Below, in pieces: positions 43,007 through 52,802 of a stretch of DNA of 64,000 nt. The translations under genes were made by a program, and so were the position numbers. The notes under the pieces were generated by a model. That model was not told where the DNA came from. It worked only from the letters and a program-made list of their open reading frames with translations, and did not search any database. This DNA comes from Clostridia bacterium (lineage in GTDB: Bacteria; Bacillota; Clostridia; Oscillospirales; Butyricicoccaceae). The stretch lies in contig JAFQTO010000001.1 in assembly GCA_017408985.1 (NCBI GenBank), forward strand, positions 1 through 64,000, written 5' to 3'. The first letter of the stretch is position 1; each line of letters starts with the position of its first letter.

Positions 43007-46000
43007 TTATAGTCCGTCGAACAAATTGAGCTGATTGGTCTTCGGTATACCGTTCAAAGCGCCGCAAAGATCCAGTGATTCCACGACGGCTTTCGACACC
43101 TTGTCACAGCGGGACGTTATATCCTCTACCGACATAAATCTGCCGTTCTTGCGTTCTTCAACGATACTCTGTGCAGCTGCTTCGCCAAGACCGGGTATGG
43201 AGGTAAACGGCATTCTCAAAGCATTTCCCTCGATAATAAAGTTCTTGACATCGGACTTGTATATATCTACGGGCAGGAATGAGAATCCCCGCTTGTAGAA
43301 TTCGTGACATATCTCGAGGCAGGACATAACGTCATCCTCCAGCGTTGAGCGTTTGCCCTGAGCCTTGAGGCTGCGGTAGCGTTTGCAGACTTCGGCGTCT
43401 CCGTTGCCCATATACGTACCGTCAAAGCCTTTGGAGCGGATGGCAAAATACGCGCCGTAAAAATCGAGAGGTCTGTGCACCTTGAACCACGCGATTCTGA
43501 AAGCGTTTGTAACGTACGCAACGGCGTGTGCTCTGGGGAACATATACTTGATTGTCTTACAGGAGGTGATATACCATTCCGGAACATCATGCTCCCTCAT
43601 AAGTGTCTCCCAGTCGGGTTTGAGTCCCTTACCCTTTCGCACGCTCTCGGAGATAGTGAAAGAGGTTTTGGGTTCAAGACCCTTTTGCATCAGGTACAGG
43701 GTAATATCGTCACGGACGCAGATAACATCTTTGAGAGTGCCGTCTCCCCTCTTGATGATATCAGCCGCATTGTTCAGCCATACGTCGGTGCCGTGAGACA
43801 GACCCGAGATACGCACAAGCTCGGCAAAAGTATGGGGCTGGGTGTCCGTAAGCATTCCGCGAACGAACTTGGTGCCAAACTCGGGAATAGCGGCAGCCCC
43901 CGTCTGCTCAAGGATATCATCGGTCTCAATGCCCAATGCGCTGATATCGGTAAAGATCGACATCGTCTCAGGATCGTCAAGGGGCACGGTCTGAGGATTG
44001 ATGCCGCTGGTATCGTACAGCCTGCGGATCATCGTGGGATCATCGTGCCCCAGCAGGTCAAGTTTAAGCAGGTTATCGTGAATGGAGTGATAATCAAAAT
44101 GGGTGGTTATTATCTCCGAGCTGGACTTGTCGGCAGGATGCTGAACGGGACAAAAATCGTATATCTCCATATCGTGAGGAACGATAATAAGGCCTCCGGG
44201 ATGCTGACCGGTAGTGCGTTTGACACCCGTACAGCCCTGAACGAGTTTGTTGACGGCGGCTTTGCCGGGTGTGAGGCCCTCCTCGTCAATAAAATGCCGA
44301 ACATAGCCGAATGCAGTCTTGTCCTGCGTCTTTGCTATAGTGCCTGCCTTGAATACACGGTCAACGCCGAACATACGGATGGTCTCGGCGTGTATGCGTG
44401 TCTGATATTCACTGGAGAAGTTAAGGTCTATATCAGGCGCTTTGTCGCACTCAAATCCCAAAAAGGTCGCAAAAGGTATATTAAAGCCGTCCTTGACCAT
44501 TTTTGTGCCGCACTTGGGGCAGTTGCTGTCGGGCATATCTATTCCCGACTCATACAAAGCTTCGTCGCCGAAAACGGTCGTCTTGCACTTGGGGCATCTG
44601 TAGTGAGGCGGCAGGGCGTTTACTTCGGTAATACCAGACAAAAATGCCACAAATGACGAACCGACCGATCCACGGGAACCAACGAGATAACCGTCGGCAT
44701 TGGACTTGGCAACAAGCTTCTGGGCTATCATATACATAACGTCATATCCCTGATTGATTATAGGCCGCAGCTCTGCCTCCAATCGGTCGGATATAAGCTT
44801 GGGAACACCGTCCTCACCCTCGTACAGCTCCTTGAGCTTGGTACGGGACAGATACTCGATGTCTCTTGCCGAGTTTTCAACTGCAGGCGGGTAGGTGCCG
44901 CCTCTTACCGGCTCGATGACGTCGCACATTTCCGCGATCTTGTTGGGGTTCGTAACTACGACCTCAAAAGCCTTTTTACTGCCCAGATAGGAGAACTCCT
45001 CAAGCATCTGATCGGTGGACTTGAAAGAGAAATCCTGCTCATCGGAATTGATATCAAAGCCTTTGCTCTTCATAAGAATGTCGCGGTAGATCTTATCGCT
45101 CTTTTCGATGTAATGTACGTCTCCCGTAGCACATACAGGCTTGCCCAACGCCTCACCGAGCTTAACAACGGTACGGTTAAAATCCTTTAGCTGGTCGAGA
45201 GTGGATACCATACCCTTGTTGAGCATAAAAATATTGTTGGAGATAGGCTGTATCTCAAGATAGTCATAGAACGATGCGATCTTCACAAGCTCATTCCAGG
45301 GCTTGCCTTTGACTATAGCATCAAACAGCTCTCCCGCTTCGCAGGCAGAGCCAAAAATAAAGTTCTCCCTGCAATTTTCAAGCTTGGACATAGGAATAAT
45401 GGGCACACCGCGCTTAAAATGCTTAAGATGTGCATCGGAAACGAGCTTATACAGCTGTCTTACTCCCTCTTGCTTCTTGATCAGGATAATGAAATGGTAG
45501 GTCCTTCCGTGTACGGAATTGTCTCCCGCACGCAAAGAGATAAGAGTCTGGTTTATCTCATCGATACGGCTGATTCCGTAATCATTCTCAAGACGCGAAA
45601 CAAAGACTTTGAATATCTCCGCAAGAACGTCACAGTCGTCGGATGCTCTGTGATGATTGAACTGCAGCCCCATAGCATCAGCAATAATATTAAGCTTGTG
45701 CTTGCTGAGTTCGGGCATAAGCGCACGTGCCATCTCTACAGTATCTATAGAGCAGAAGCTTATCTCAATATTCAGCTTTCGGCAGGCTGCACGCAGGAAA
45801 GATATATCAAAATCTGCATTATGCGCGCACAGAGGACTGTCCGAGCAAAACTTCAGAAACTCCGGCAGCACGGTATCAATGCTCCGCGCATCAGCCACCA
45901 TCTCGTTGCTTATACCCGTAAGTTTGGTGATCTCGTTTGGTATAAGCTCCACGGGCTTAACGTACTGATGGTATCTTTCTGTGATCTCGCCGTTGACAAG

Positions 46001-47320
46001 CTTGGCAGCAGCTATCTCGATGATCTCGCACTTTTTGGGGTCTAATCCGGTTGTCTCAAGATCAAAAACTATGATCTCATCGTTTATGAGATTGTCGCTG
46101 GTCCCCTTGACTGCTCTGCCCTTGCCGATATCATTGACACAATATGCCTCAATGCCGTAAATGACCTTGATTCCATTCTTCTTTGCGGCAGAGGCCGCCT
46201 CAGGAAATGCCTGCACAACTCCATGGTCGGTAATAGCTATAGCGGGATGTCCCATCTTTGCAGCAAGCTTGATAACGGCACCGGGGTCACACAGCGCATC
46301 CATATTGGACATATTCGTATGCAAGTGAAGCTCTACACGTTTATGCTCAGCGGTATCCTTACGTCCGGGCTTTGATATCTCTACGATCGCCGTAGGCGAA
46401 ACGGTAACGTCACCCTCAAACTTGCTGTATGACGCTATACCCTGCACCATCAGATGCATTCCCGATTTAAGCTCACCCATAAGCTTCTTTGCGATCTCCG
46501 AATCAAAGACCTTCGATATTCTCAAAGCGCCTTTTTCGTCAGAAATATCAAAGCTGACAACAGTCTTATTCTTGCCGCTGAGCTGGCGCTCTTCCTTAAA
46601 GAACAAGGTTCCCTCTACGGATATCCTGCCCGAGTCGGCAGATACGTCATCAAGAGGAATAACGACACCGTTCTGTACTTTGCCGTATATCAGGTTGCCC
46701 TGCTGGTCGTTTGCAGATATCCGCTTGCCCTCCTGCCTCTGCTTGGGTTCAAAAACCAAAGGCTTGTCCGAATATTTGGGCGCAGCGGCGGCGGCAGCCT
46801 TCTCCTGCTCAGCAAGCTCCTTAAGCAAAGCGCTGTACTGTTCGTCTCGCTTTTTCTTCTGCTCGTTCTCATTGTCAATATCAGCTTTGCAGTTAATAGC
46901 CACACTGAAGGATGTTCCGAGACATTCGTGGGCACATTTAATGATCTCGTTTTTCATATCGTTATAGCGTATGTATATTGCCGAGGAATATATATCGATA
47001 TCCACCCTATCCCCCGTCACGGTTAAGCAAACGATATCGTCACCGAAAGAAAGTGACGGATACCTATTGCCGAGCTCCGACTTGAATTTAGCGCTCTCGG
47101 AGAAGTCCGACACAAACTCAAACGCGATCTTGTCCAGGCTGTAGGCTTTGCAAACGGCTGATCTTACCGCATCAAAATTACTGTCAGGTGTTTCGCCTGA
47201 CAGTTTTACAGTAAAAGTATTATCCTTTACACCAACTGCCAACACAGGATATTCCATAACAGAATGTTCTGTTTTGGCTTGTGAGAACAAATCTCTCAGC
47301 TTGGGTTTGGACAAACTCAT
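43007..47320 (-). CDS. polC: DNA polymerase III alpha subunit, PolC type
   Basis: PolC is the main replicative polymerase of low-GC Gram-positives. In order, the 1437-residue protein has a poorly conserved N-terminal region, an OB domain (about 220-315), and a PHP start at VELHLHTNMSNMDALCDP. A proofreading exonuclease is inserted in PHP, with IVFDLETTGLDPKKCEIIEI and SPLCAHNADFDISFLRAAC. A zinc motif CPKCKTTVFG...CPKCGTKM is followed by the polymerase with DIDLNFSSEYQ. It ends the pyrH-ispG operon and overlaps ispG by ATGA. Confidence 0.98.
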   Translation of the reverse strand: MSLSKPKLRDLFSQAKTEHSVMEYPVLAVGVKDNTFTVKLSGETPDSNFDAVRSAVCKAYSLDKIAFEFVSDFSESAKFKSELGNRYPSLSFGDDIVCLTVTGDRVDIDIYSSAIYIRYNDMKNEIIKCAHECLGTSFSVAINCKADIDNENEQKKKRDEQYSALLKELAEQEKAAAAAAPKYSDKPLVFEPKQRQEGKRISANDQQGNLIYGKVQNGVVIPLDDVSADSGRISVEGTLFFKEERQLSGKNKTVVSFDISDEKGALRISKVFDSEIAKKLMGELKSGMHLMVQGIASYSKFEGDVTVSPTAIVEISKPGRKDTAEHKRVELHLHTNMSNMDALCDPGAVIKLAAKMGHPAIAITDHGVVQAFPEAASAAKKNGIKVIYGIEAYCVNDIGKGRAVKGTSDNLINDEIIVFDLETTGLDPKKCEIIEIAAAKLVNGEITERYHQYVKPVELIPNEITKLTGISNEMVADARSIDTVLPEFLKFCSDSPLCAHNADFDISFLRAACRKLNIEISFCSIDTVEMARALMPELSKHKLNIIADAMGLQFNHHRASDDCDVLAEIFKVFVSRLENDYGISRIDEINQTLISLRAGDNSVHGRTYHFIILIKKQEGVRQLYKLVSDAHLKHFKRGVPIIPMSKLENCRENFIFGSACEAGELFDAIVKGKPWNELVKIASFYDYLEIQPISNNIFMLNKGMVSTLDQLKDFNRTVVKLGEALGKPVCATGDVHYIEKSDKIYRDILMKSKGFDINSDEQDFSFKSTDQMLEEFSYLGSKKAFEVVVTNPNKIAEMCDVIEPVRGGTYPPAVENSARDIEYLSRTKLKELYEGEDGVPKLISDRLEAELRPIINQGYDVMYMIAQKLVAKSNADGYLVGSRGSVGSSFVAFLSGITEVNALPPHYRCPKCKTTVFGDEALYESGIDMPDSNCPKCGTKMVKDGFNIPFATFLGFECDKAPDIDLNFSSEYQTRIHAETIRMFGVDRVFKAGTIAKTQDKTAFGYVRHFIDEEGLTPGKAAVNKLVQGCTGVKRTTGQHPGGLIIVPHDMEIYDFCPVQHPADKSSSEIITTHFDYHSIHDNLLKLDLLGHDDPTMIRRLYDTSGINPQTVPLDDPETMSIFTDISALGIETDDILEQTGAAAIPEFGTKFVRGMLTDTQPHTFAELVRISGLSHGTDVWLNNAADIIKRGDGTLKDVICVRDDITLYLMQKGLEPKTSFTISESVRKGKGLKPDWETLMREHDVPEWYITSCKTIKYMFPRAHAVAYVTNAFRIAWFKVHRPLDFYGAYFAIRSKGFDGTYMGNGDAEVCKRYRSLKAQGKRSTLEDDVMSCLEICHEFYKRGFSFLPVDIYKSDVKNFIIEGNALRMPFTSIPGLGEAAAQSIVEERKNGRFMSVEDITSRCDKVSKAVVESLDLCGALNGIPKTNQLNLFDGL

Positions 47321-48372
47321 ATTTTTTCTCCAGTCATTTTCTCAATTTCTTCTATAAGCTTGTCTGCAAGCTCATTTTCCGGCACTTTATACAATATCTC
47401 ACCGTGCTTGAATATCAATCCCTCGCCCTTTCCGCAGGCAATTCCGATATCTGCCTCTCTTGCCTCGCCGGGGCCGTTTACGGCACATCCCATAACGGCA
47501 ACGTTAAGCTTGGTTTTTACCCCGCACAGTCTTTTTTCAATATGTGCAGCAAGAGGGATAAGATCAACCCTGGTCCTTCCGCAGGTAGGGCATGATATGA
47601 TATTAACGCCGCTCGTATGCAAATCAAGGGCTTTAAGTATCTTCTTTGCAGCTACAACTTCTTTGACCGGGTCATCGGTAAGCGATACTCTCAGGGTATC
47701 TCCTATACCGTCAACAAGAAGGGCGCCAAAAGCTGCCGCCGATTTAATGGTGCCCATTTCCTCTCCGCCTGCCTCGGTAACGCCCAGGTGAAGCGGGAAA
47801 TCACACATCTCACTGACCAGTCTGTAGGTCTTGACTGTCTTGAACACACTTGATGACTTAATAGAGATACATATATCCTCAAAACCACGGTCACAGAGCA
47901 AGCTGACACTTCTCATTGCGCTTTCTGCAAGGGCGCGCGGTGTGTTGCCGTACTTGTTAAGCAGTTCTCTGTCCAGCGATCCCGAGTTTACTCCAACACG
48001 AACAGGAATATTGCGGTCTTTGCAGGCAGCAATAACCTCTCTCAGCTTATCCTCACCCCCGATATTACCGGGGTTTATCCTGATTTTGTCCGCACCGTTT
48101 TTAGCCGACTCAACAGCCAGACGATAATCAAAATGTATATCTGCAACAAGAGGTATTGAAATATTCTTTTTGATCTCTTTGAGGGCATTTGCCGCATCAA
48201 AATCGGGAACGGCGACTCTTATGATATCGCATCCCTGCGCGGCAAGCTCGTTGATCTGCGTAACTGTGCTGTTTATGTCAGCAGTATCAGTATTACACAT
48301 CGACTGTACCAAAATCGGGGCATCTCCGCCAAGAAACCGATCGCCGACCTTGATCTGTCTGGTATTTTTCAT
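47317..48372 (-). CDS. ispG: 4-hydroxy-3-methylbut-2-enyl diphosphate synthase IspG
   Basis: IspG is the iron-sulfur enzyme for the next-to-last MEP-pathway step to isoprenoids. The TIM barrel begins RQIKVGDRFLGGDAPILVQSM and shows LVADIHFDYRLA, DKIRINPGNIG, and HLGVTEAGGEE. The Fe-S domain has ISCPTCGRTRVDL and VMGCAVNGPGEAREADIG with three Cys ligands. 351 residues is the standard Gram-positive size. dxr is two genes upstream. ATGA overlaps at both ends. Confidence 0.97.
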   Translation of the reverse strand: MKNTRQIKVGDRFLGGDAPILVQSMCNTDTADINSTVTQINELAAQGCDIIRVAVPDFDAANALKEIKKNISIPLVADIHFDYRLAVESAKNGADKIRINPGNIGGEDKLREVIAACKDRNIPVRVGVNSGSLDRELLNKYGNTPRALAESAMRSVSLLCDRGFEDICISIKSSSVFKTVKTYRLVSEMCDFPLHLGVTEAGGEEMGTIKSAAAFGALLVDGIGDTLRVSLTDDPVKEVVAAKKILKALDLHTSGVNIISCPTCGRTRVDLIPLAAHIEKRLCGVKTKLNVAVMGCAVNGPGEAREADIGIACGKGEGLIFKHGEILYKVPENELADKLIEEIEKMTGEKI

Positions 48373-49460
48373 TTGAGTATCCTCACTATATCGTTAAACG
48401 TCACAAAAGCGAACAATCCAAGTATCAAAACAAGACCAATTACAGAAATATAACTCTCGTATTTTGGGTTGAGCTTTTTGCCGACTATAGCTTCGATCAG
48501 AATAAACAGCACCTTGCCGCCGTCAAGTGCAGGAATAGGAAGCATATTGACTACCGCAAGATTGATGGAAATAAAGGCAACAAAATACCACAACTCATCC
48601 ATAGACTGTTTTGCACGGGTATTCATCTCATCGGCAATTCCGATAGTGCCCATCATCTGATTGGCTTTTACCTGACCGGAAATAAGCATACCAAAGCTCT
48701 TGTAAGCCGATTGCACGAAAGATGCGGCATTTCTGAACGCATATCCTATTCTGCCTCCGAAGCTTAGCGACTCAACGCCAAAATAGAATCCGTATTTTGG
48801 TGTTGGATCATCCTCGGAAAAAACCTTTTTCTCCATAGAAAGGTCTCCTATTATGATTTTTTCCCCGTTGCGCTCGATAACAAAATCAAACGGTTTACCC
48901 TCCCCCAGAGACAAGGCTGTGGTAAGGTCTCCGTACACGTAGATTCTGAAACCGTTGACCTTGACTATTCTGTCGCCTTCCATAAATGCATTTTCGCCCT
49001 CATACTCAAAACCATCCATAAAATCGGTGACTACGGGAGCATATACGTCATCAACGGGCAAAAACAGAATAATAAGAATTATTATACCGGACAGCAGATT
49101 CATAAACGAACCTGCCACACATATGATCAATCTTCTCAGCTTGGTAGCATTATAAAAACTGTCACTGTCATCTTCAGGCTCTGCATCGGCTGCATCGGCA
49201 TCATTGGCTGAATCGACTTCATTTTCACCGACAAGCAGCTGCTCCTCACCCGATTCGCCTTTCATCATAACGGCACCGCCCAAAGGAAGCAGACGGATAG
49301 CATAAAGGGTCTCGCCAATCTGCTTTTTGAATATGGCAGGCCCAAAGCCTATTGTAAATTGTTCGACCTTTACACCACAGAGTTTGGAGGTAATAAAATG
49401 TCCAAGCTCGTGCACAAAAATAAGCAGGCTGAACAGAAGAATGACAAGTATAAGACTCAT
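48369..49460 (-). CDS. rseP: Site-2 metalloprotease RseP
   Basis: RseP cuts membrane-bound anti-sigma factors and leftover signal peptides inside the membrane. The first helix carries the zinc motif VHELGHFITSKLCGVKVEQF. An acidic insert (about 80-105) rich in Glu, Asp and Ala is unusual. A single PDZ domain follows (about 160-240), then the late motif NMLPIPALDGGKVLFIL with the third zinc ligand. 363 residues is typical of Firmicutes RasP. Starts by a TAATG overlap with dxr. Confidence 0.95.
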   Translation of the reverse strand: MSLILVILLFSLLIFVHELGHFITSKLCGVKVEQFTIGFGPAIFKKQIGETLYAIRLLPLGGAVMMKGESGEEQLLVGENEVDSANDADAADAEPEDDSDSFYNATKLRRLIICVAGSFMNLLSGIIILIILFLPVDDVYAPVVTDFMDGFEYEGENAFMEGDRIVKVNGFRIYVYGDLTTALSLGEGKPFDFVIERNGEKIIIGDLSMEKKVFSEDDPTPKYGFYFGVESLSFGGRIGYAFRNAASFVQSAYKSFGMLISGQVKANQMMGTIGIADEMNTRAKQSMDELWYFVAFISINLAVVNMLPIPALDGGKVLFILIEAIVGKKLNPKYESYISVIGLVLILGLFAFVTFNDIVRILK

Positions 49461-50599
49461 TAGATAACCACCTTACTGTAAACAAAAGCACGGGCAGCTT
49501 CGTCGCTGCTGAAAATATCGTCCAAAGTCGGACTGTGGACAAACTCTACGTTCTCCAAAGCCTCCTGAGCAAACTCGGTAATATCGGTAAACTTGATTTT
49601 ATTGTGCAGGAACAGATCAACAGCCGCTTCGTTAGCGCCGTTTACGACGGCACCTGCGTTGCCGCCCATCTGCAATGCCCTGAGACACAGTGCGGGAGCT
49701 TTGAATATGTCATCTTTGGGAGGCAGGAATGATATGGGCATAGTACACGGATCAAACCTCTTAAAATCAGTCTTGCGTCGCACGGGATAATCAAGTGCGT
49801 AAACAATAGGCAGACGCATATCGGGAGGCGATATCTGTGCAAGCAGAGCGCCGTCGCTGAACTGCACCATCGAATGTACGAGACTTTCGCGATGAACAAC
49901 GTAACTAAGCTTGTCGGCTGACACACCGAACAAATACTTTGCTTCCATAAGCTCAAAGCCCTTGTTCATCATCGTTGCGCTGTCTATGGTAATTTTGTTA
50001 CCCATATTCCAGCTGGGATGTCTGAGCGCCTGCTCCGGAGTTACCTCACGTAATTGCTCAGCCGTGTAGTTATAAAAAGGGCCGCCCGACGCGGTGAGTA
50101 TGATCTTTTCGATCTCGCACGTAAAATGCTTGCCTATACATTGAAAGACCGCAGAATGTTCCGAGTCTACGGGCAAAACGGGTACTCCTTTATCCATTGA
50201 AAGCGCCATAACGATATCACCTGCACAAACAAGTGACTCTTTGTTGGCAAGAGCAAGGGTGTTCCCTGCCTTGATAGCCGCAATAGACGGTCTGAGGCCC
50301 GCAATACCAACAACTCCGTTGACAACTATATCCGTGTTCAGCGATGCCGCTTCACAAACTCCGTCAATTCCCGAAAGCACCTTGACATCGGTATCCGCAA
50401 GAGCAAGCTTCAGCTCCTTTGCAGCGCTTTCGCTGAACATTGCGGCGACCTTTGGCTTGAACTCGCGTGCCTGCTTCTCGGCAAGTGCAACATTAGTGTT
50501 TGCCGCAATTGCCGTAATATTATAACCTCTGCTTCTGACTACGTCAGCACTCTGGGTACCTATGGATCCCGTACAGCCAATAAGCGAAACTCTCTTCAT
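49460..50599 (-). CDS. dxr: 1-deoxy-D-xylulose 5-phosphate reductoisomerase
   Basis: Dxr makes MEP, the committed step of bacterial isoprenoid synthesis, using NADPH. The cofactor motif GCTGSIGTQSADVV starts at about residue 8. LANKESLVCAGD, VDSEHSAVFQCIG with metal-binding Asp and Glu, ASGGPFYN and HPSWNMGNKITIDSATMMNKG are all present. 379 residues is normal. ispG is in the same operon, so two MEP enzymes are co-expressed with lipid-carrier synthesis. Confidence 0.97.
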   Translation of the reverse strand: MKRVSLIGCTGSIGTQSADVVRSRGYNITAIAANTNVALAEKQAREFKPKVAAMFSESAAKELKLALADTDVKVLSGIDGVCEAASLNTDIVVNGVVGIAGLRPSIAAIKAGNTLALANKESLVCAGDIVMALSMDKGVPVLPVDSEHSAVFQCIGKHFTCEIEKIILTASGGPFYNYTAEQLREVTPEQALRHPSWNMGNKITIDSATMMNKGFELMEAKYLFGVSADKLSYVVHRESLVHSMVQFSDGALLAQISPPDMRLPIVYALDYPVRRKTDFKRFDPCTMPISFLPPKDDIFKAPALCLRALQMGGNAGAVVNGANEAAVDLFLHNKIKFTDITEFAQEALENVEFVHSPTLDDIFSSDEAARAFVYSKVVI

Positions 50600-50608
50600 A
50601 TAATATCC

Positions 50609-51433
50609 TCAGATTATCGAATATATGTACAGACAGAATATCTCAAAAAACGATGCTGCAAAAGCAATACTGTCAAATCGGTCGTACACGCCTCCGTGAC
50701 CGGGGAAAATCTTGCCGTAATCCTTGAGCGCAGACTCTCTCTTGATAAGAGAGAATGCCAGATCGCCCAGCTGACCTGCGGTAGAACCTACTGCACCGAA
50801 TATAATAGCGGGAACGATATCAAGAGACAGATCAAATACCGCATTGACTATCAACACGTACGCAGCGCAGGCAATTATTGCTCCGATAAGGCCTCCGACC
50901 GAGCCTGCCACGGTCTTTTTGGGACTTATTTCGGGGGCAAGCTTGGTTTTTCCGATAGCTTTGCCCACGAACAATGCCGTACTGTCACAGATCCATACGC
51001 AGACCCAGGGCAAAAGGACGAGATACTTACCAAAAACGGGTATATTGATTATTCGCAGCACAGCCGAAAACATATAAGGAACAATAAGTGACGCGAACAT
51101 ACCCTTTGCGATTGCCGAAAAATTGACCATATCCTTTCGCATAACGCCAAAGAGAAACGCGCCGAACATATATATCCACACAAGCAGATACAGCCAACGG
51201 CTGTCATATGCGCTGCTGCCTGCCAAAAACGGTACGACTGCTGCAATAAGGCAGGAAAAATACAAAAACGGCGATTTTTTGTCAACGATTTTAGTCTCAC
51301 CAAGGAGCTCATACGCGCCTACGGCGCAGAAAATAGCCAAAACTATCTGCAAACAGACGGCAGGCAACAAAAAAAGAAGCGGAATAAATGCTCCGATGGC
51401 AACAACTGCGGTAATTACTCGTGTCTTCATCAT
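50609..51433 (-). CDS. cdsA: Phosphatidate cytidylyltransferase CdsA
   Basis: CdsA makes CDP-diacylglycerol, the precursor of phospholipids. The 274-residue protein has about eight membrane segments and the family signature at the C-terminal end: GDLAFSLIKRESALKDYGK then FPGHGGVYDRFDSI with the metal-binding Asp pair. Two successive ATGs overlap the uppS stop (ATGATGA). It sits between uppS and dxr as in many Firmicutes. Confidence 0.95.
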   Translation of the reverse strand: MMKTRVITAVVAIGAFIPLLFLLPAVCLQIVLAIFCAVGAYELLGETKIVDKKSPFLYFSCLIAAVVPFLAGSSAYDSRWLYLLVWIYMFGAFLFGVMRKDMVNFSAIAKGMFASLIVPYMFSAVLRIINIPVFGKYLVLLPWVCVWICDSTALFVGKAIGKTKLAPEISPKKTVAGSVGGLIGAIIACAAYVLIVNAVFDLSLDIVPAIIFGAVGSTAGQLGDLAFSLIKRESALKDYGKIFPGHGGVYDRFDSIAFAASFFEIFCLYIYSII

Positions 51434-52173
51434 AATCCCCCATATCTGCGGTTTCTCTGCTGGAAATCTATAATGATCTTCTCCAGCTTATCGTCGGTCA
51501 GATCAGGCCACAGCGTATCAGTAAAGTACATCTCACTGTATGCCAGCTGCCACAGCAAGAAATTGGATATCCTCGTCTCCCCGCCCGGACGAATAAGAAG
51601 GTCGGGAGGCGGAGTGTTCTTGGAGTAAAGCCGACTGTCAATAAGCTTATCATCTATATCACTGACATCAATAGCTCCCGATGCGCAATCCTCCGCCACC
51701 GACCTGACCGCGCGGACTATCTCCGCCCTGCCGCCGTAATTGAGACAGATGTTGACGTGCATACCGTCGTTCTTTGCAGACAAACGGTCGGTTTGCTCTA
51801 TCAGCTCAACAAGCTTGGGGCTGAGGGGCGACAGATCACCCCAAAAGGACAAAACGATATTATCATCTTTGAGGTCATCGATGGCCTCATACAGATACTT
51901 TTCAAGAAGTGAAAAAATACCCGACACCTCATCTTCGGGCCGTTTCCAATTCTCGGTAGAAAAAGCATAAACGGTAAAATGCTCCACACCCAGCTTCTGC
52001 AAATATTTTGCCGCACTCCTGAATCTCTCACTTCCCGCATAGTGACCTGCCGAACGTGCAAGACCGCGTTTTTTTGCCCAGCGGCCGTTACCGTCCATTA
52101 TTATAGCAATATGCTTTGGTAGCCTGTCTTTATCAATGATTGCGGTATTCTTTTTTGCAAAAAGCTTTTTCAT
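51430..52173 (-). CDS. uppS: Undecaprenyl diphosphate synthase (isoprenyl transferase)
   Basis: UppS builds the C55 lipid carrier for wall synthesis. HIAIIMDGNGRWAKKRGL (catalytic Asp, about 20-37) is followed by GHYAGSERFRSAAKYLQKLG, YAFSTENWKRPEDEV and LLIRPGGETRISNFLLWQ. The ATG at 52173 has GGAGA seven bases upstream; a longer frame to 52218 would run into the hairpin region. 247 residues is full length. Confidence 0.97.
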   Translation of the reverse strand: MKKLFAKKNTAIIDKDRLPKHIAIIMDGNGRWAKKRGLARSAGHYAGSERFRSAAKYLQKLGVEHFTVYAFSTENWKRPEDEVSGIFSLLEKYLYEAIDDLKDDNIVLSFWGDLSPLSPKLVELIEQTDRLSAKNDGMHVNICLNYGGRAEIVRAVRSVAEDCASGAIDVSDIDDKLIDSRLYSKNTPPPDLLIRPGGETRISNFLLWQLAYSEMYFTDTLWPDLTDDKLEKIIIDFQQRNRRYGGL

Positions 52174-52192
52174 ACTTATTTCTCCATATACC

Positions 52193-52216
52193 GAGCGGCG
52201 CTTTATAGCGCCGCTC
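52193..52216 (-). promoter_or_regulatory. GC-rich hairpin between frr and uppS
   Basis: A perfect 9-bp stem GAGCGGCGC/GCGCCGCTC (52193-52201 with 52208-52216) with a 6-base loop. On the minus strand no U-run follows; the uppS ribosome site comes about 10 bases later. This fits an mRNA processing or stability hairpin better than a terminator. Confidence 0.6.
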
Positions 52217-52232
52217 AATTTTAAGTATTAAG

Positions 52233-52787
52233 TTAGATCTCGATAAGTTCTTTCTCTTTCTTGGCGCTTTCTGTATCTGCTTCCTTGCAGTACTTATCGG
52301 TCAGGGTCTGGATGTCCTTTTCAAGATCCTTCAGATCATCCTCGGTGATCTCAGAAGACTTCTGCATCTTCTTGAATGCGTCAATAGCATCGCGGCGGAT
52401 ATTTCTGATGGCGACCTTGGTATCCTCACAGAGCTTTTTGACGCTCTTGGTCAGTTCAATACGACGCTCCTCGGTAAGCTGAGGGAAGGTCAGACGGATG
52501 ATCTTGCCGTCGTTCTGAGGATTGATGCCCAGATCGGATGCCATAATAGCCTTCTCAATGCTCTTGAGTGCACCTGCATCCCAGGGCTGGATTGTCAGCA
52601 TACGGGGTTCGGGAGATGCGATAGCTGCCAGCTGGTTGATAGGCATATCAGAGCCGTAGTAAGAAACAACGATTTTGTTCAAAACACTGGGATTTGCTCT
52701 GCCTGCTCTGATGGTCTGAAACTCCTGTTTCATAACCTCAATGGATTTCTTCATTTTCTCTTCGTATACATTGCACTTTGCGTTCAT
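52233..52787 (-). CDS. frr: Ribosome recycling factor
   Basis: RRF splits the post-termination ribosome with EF-G. The 184-residue protein shows MKQEFQTIRAGRANPSVLNKI near the start, LTIQPWDAGALKSIEKAI, NDGKIIRLTFPQLTEERR and a helical end with DDLKDLEKDIQTLTDKY. All are family signatures at standard positions. It is 15 bases after pyrH, the conserved pair. Confidence 0.98.
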   Translation of the reverse strand: MNAKCNVYEEKMKKSIEVMKQEFQTIRAGRANPSVLNKIVVSYYGSDMPINQLAAIASPEPRMLTIQPWDAGALKSIEKAIMASDLGINPQNDGKIIRLTFPQLTEERRIELTKSVKKLCEDTKVAIRNIRRDAIDAFKKMQKSSEITEDDLKDLEKDIQTLTDKYCKEADTESAKKEKELIEI

Positions 52788-52802
52788 AAAAACACCTCCG
52801 CA

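Noticed and set aside
43475..44656. 393-residue plus-strand ORF
   Set aside because: Antisense shadow of polC.
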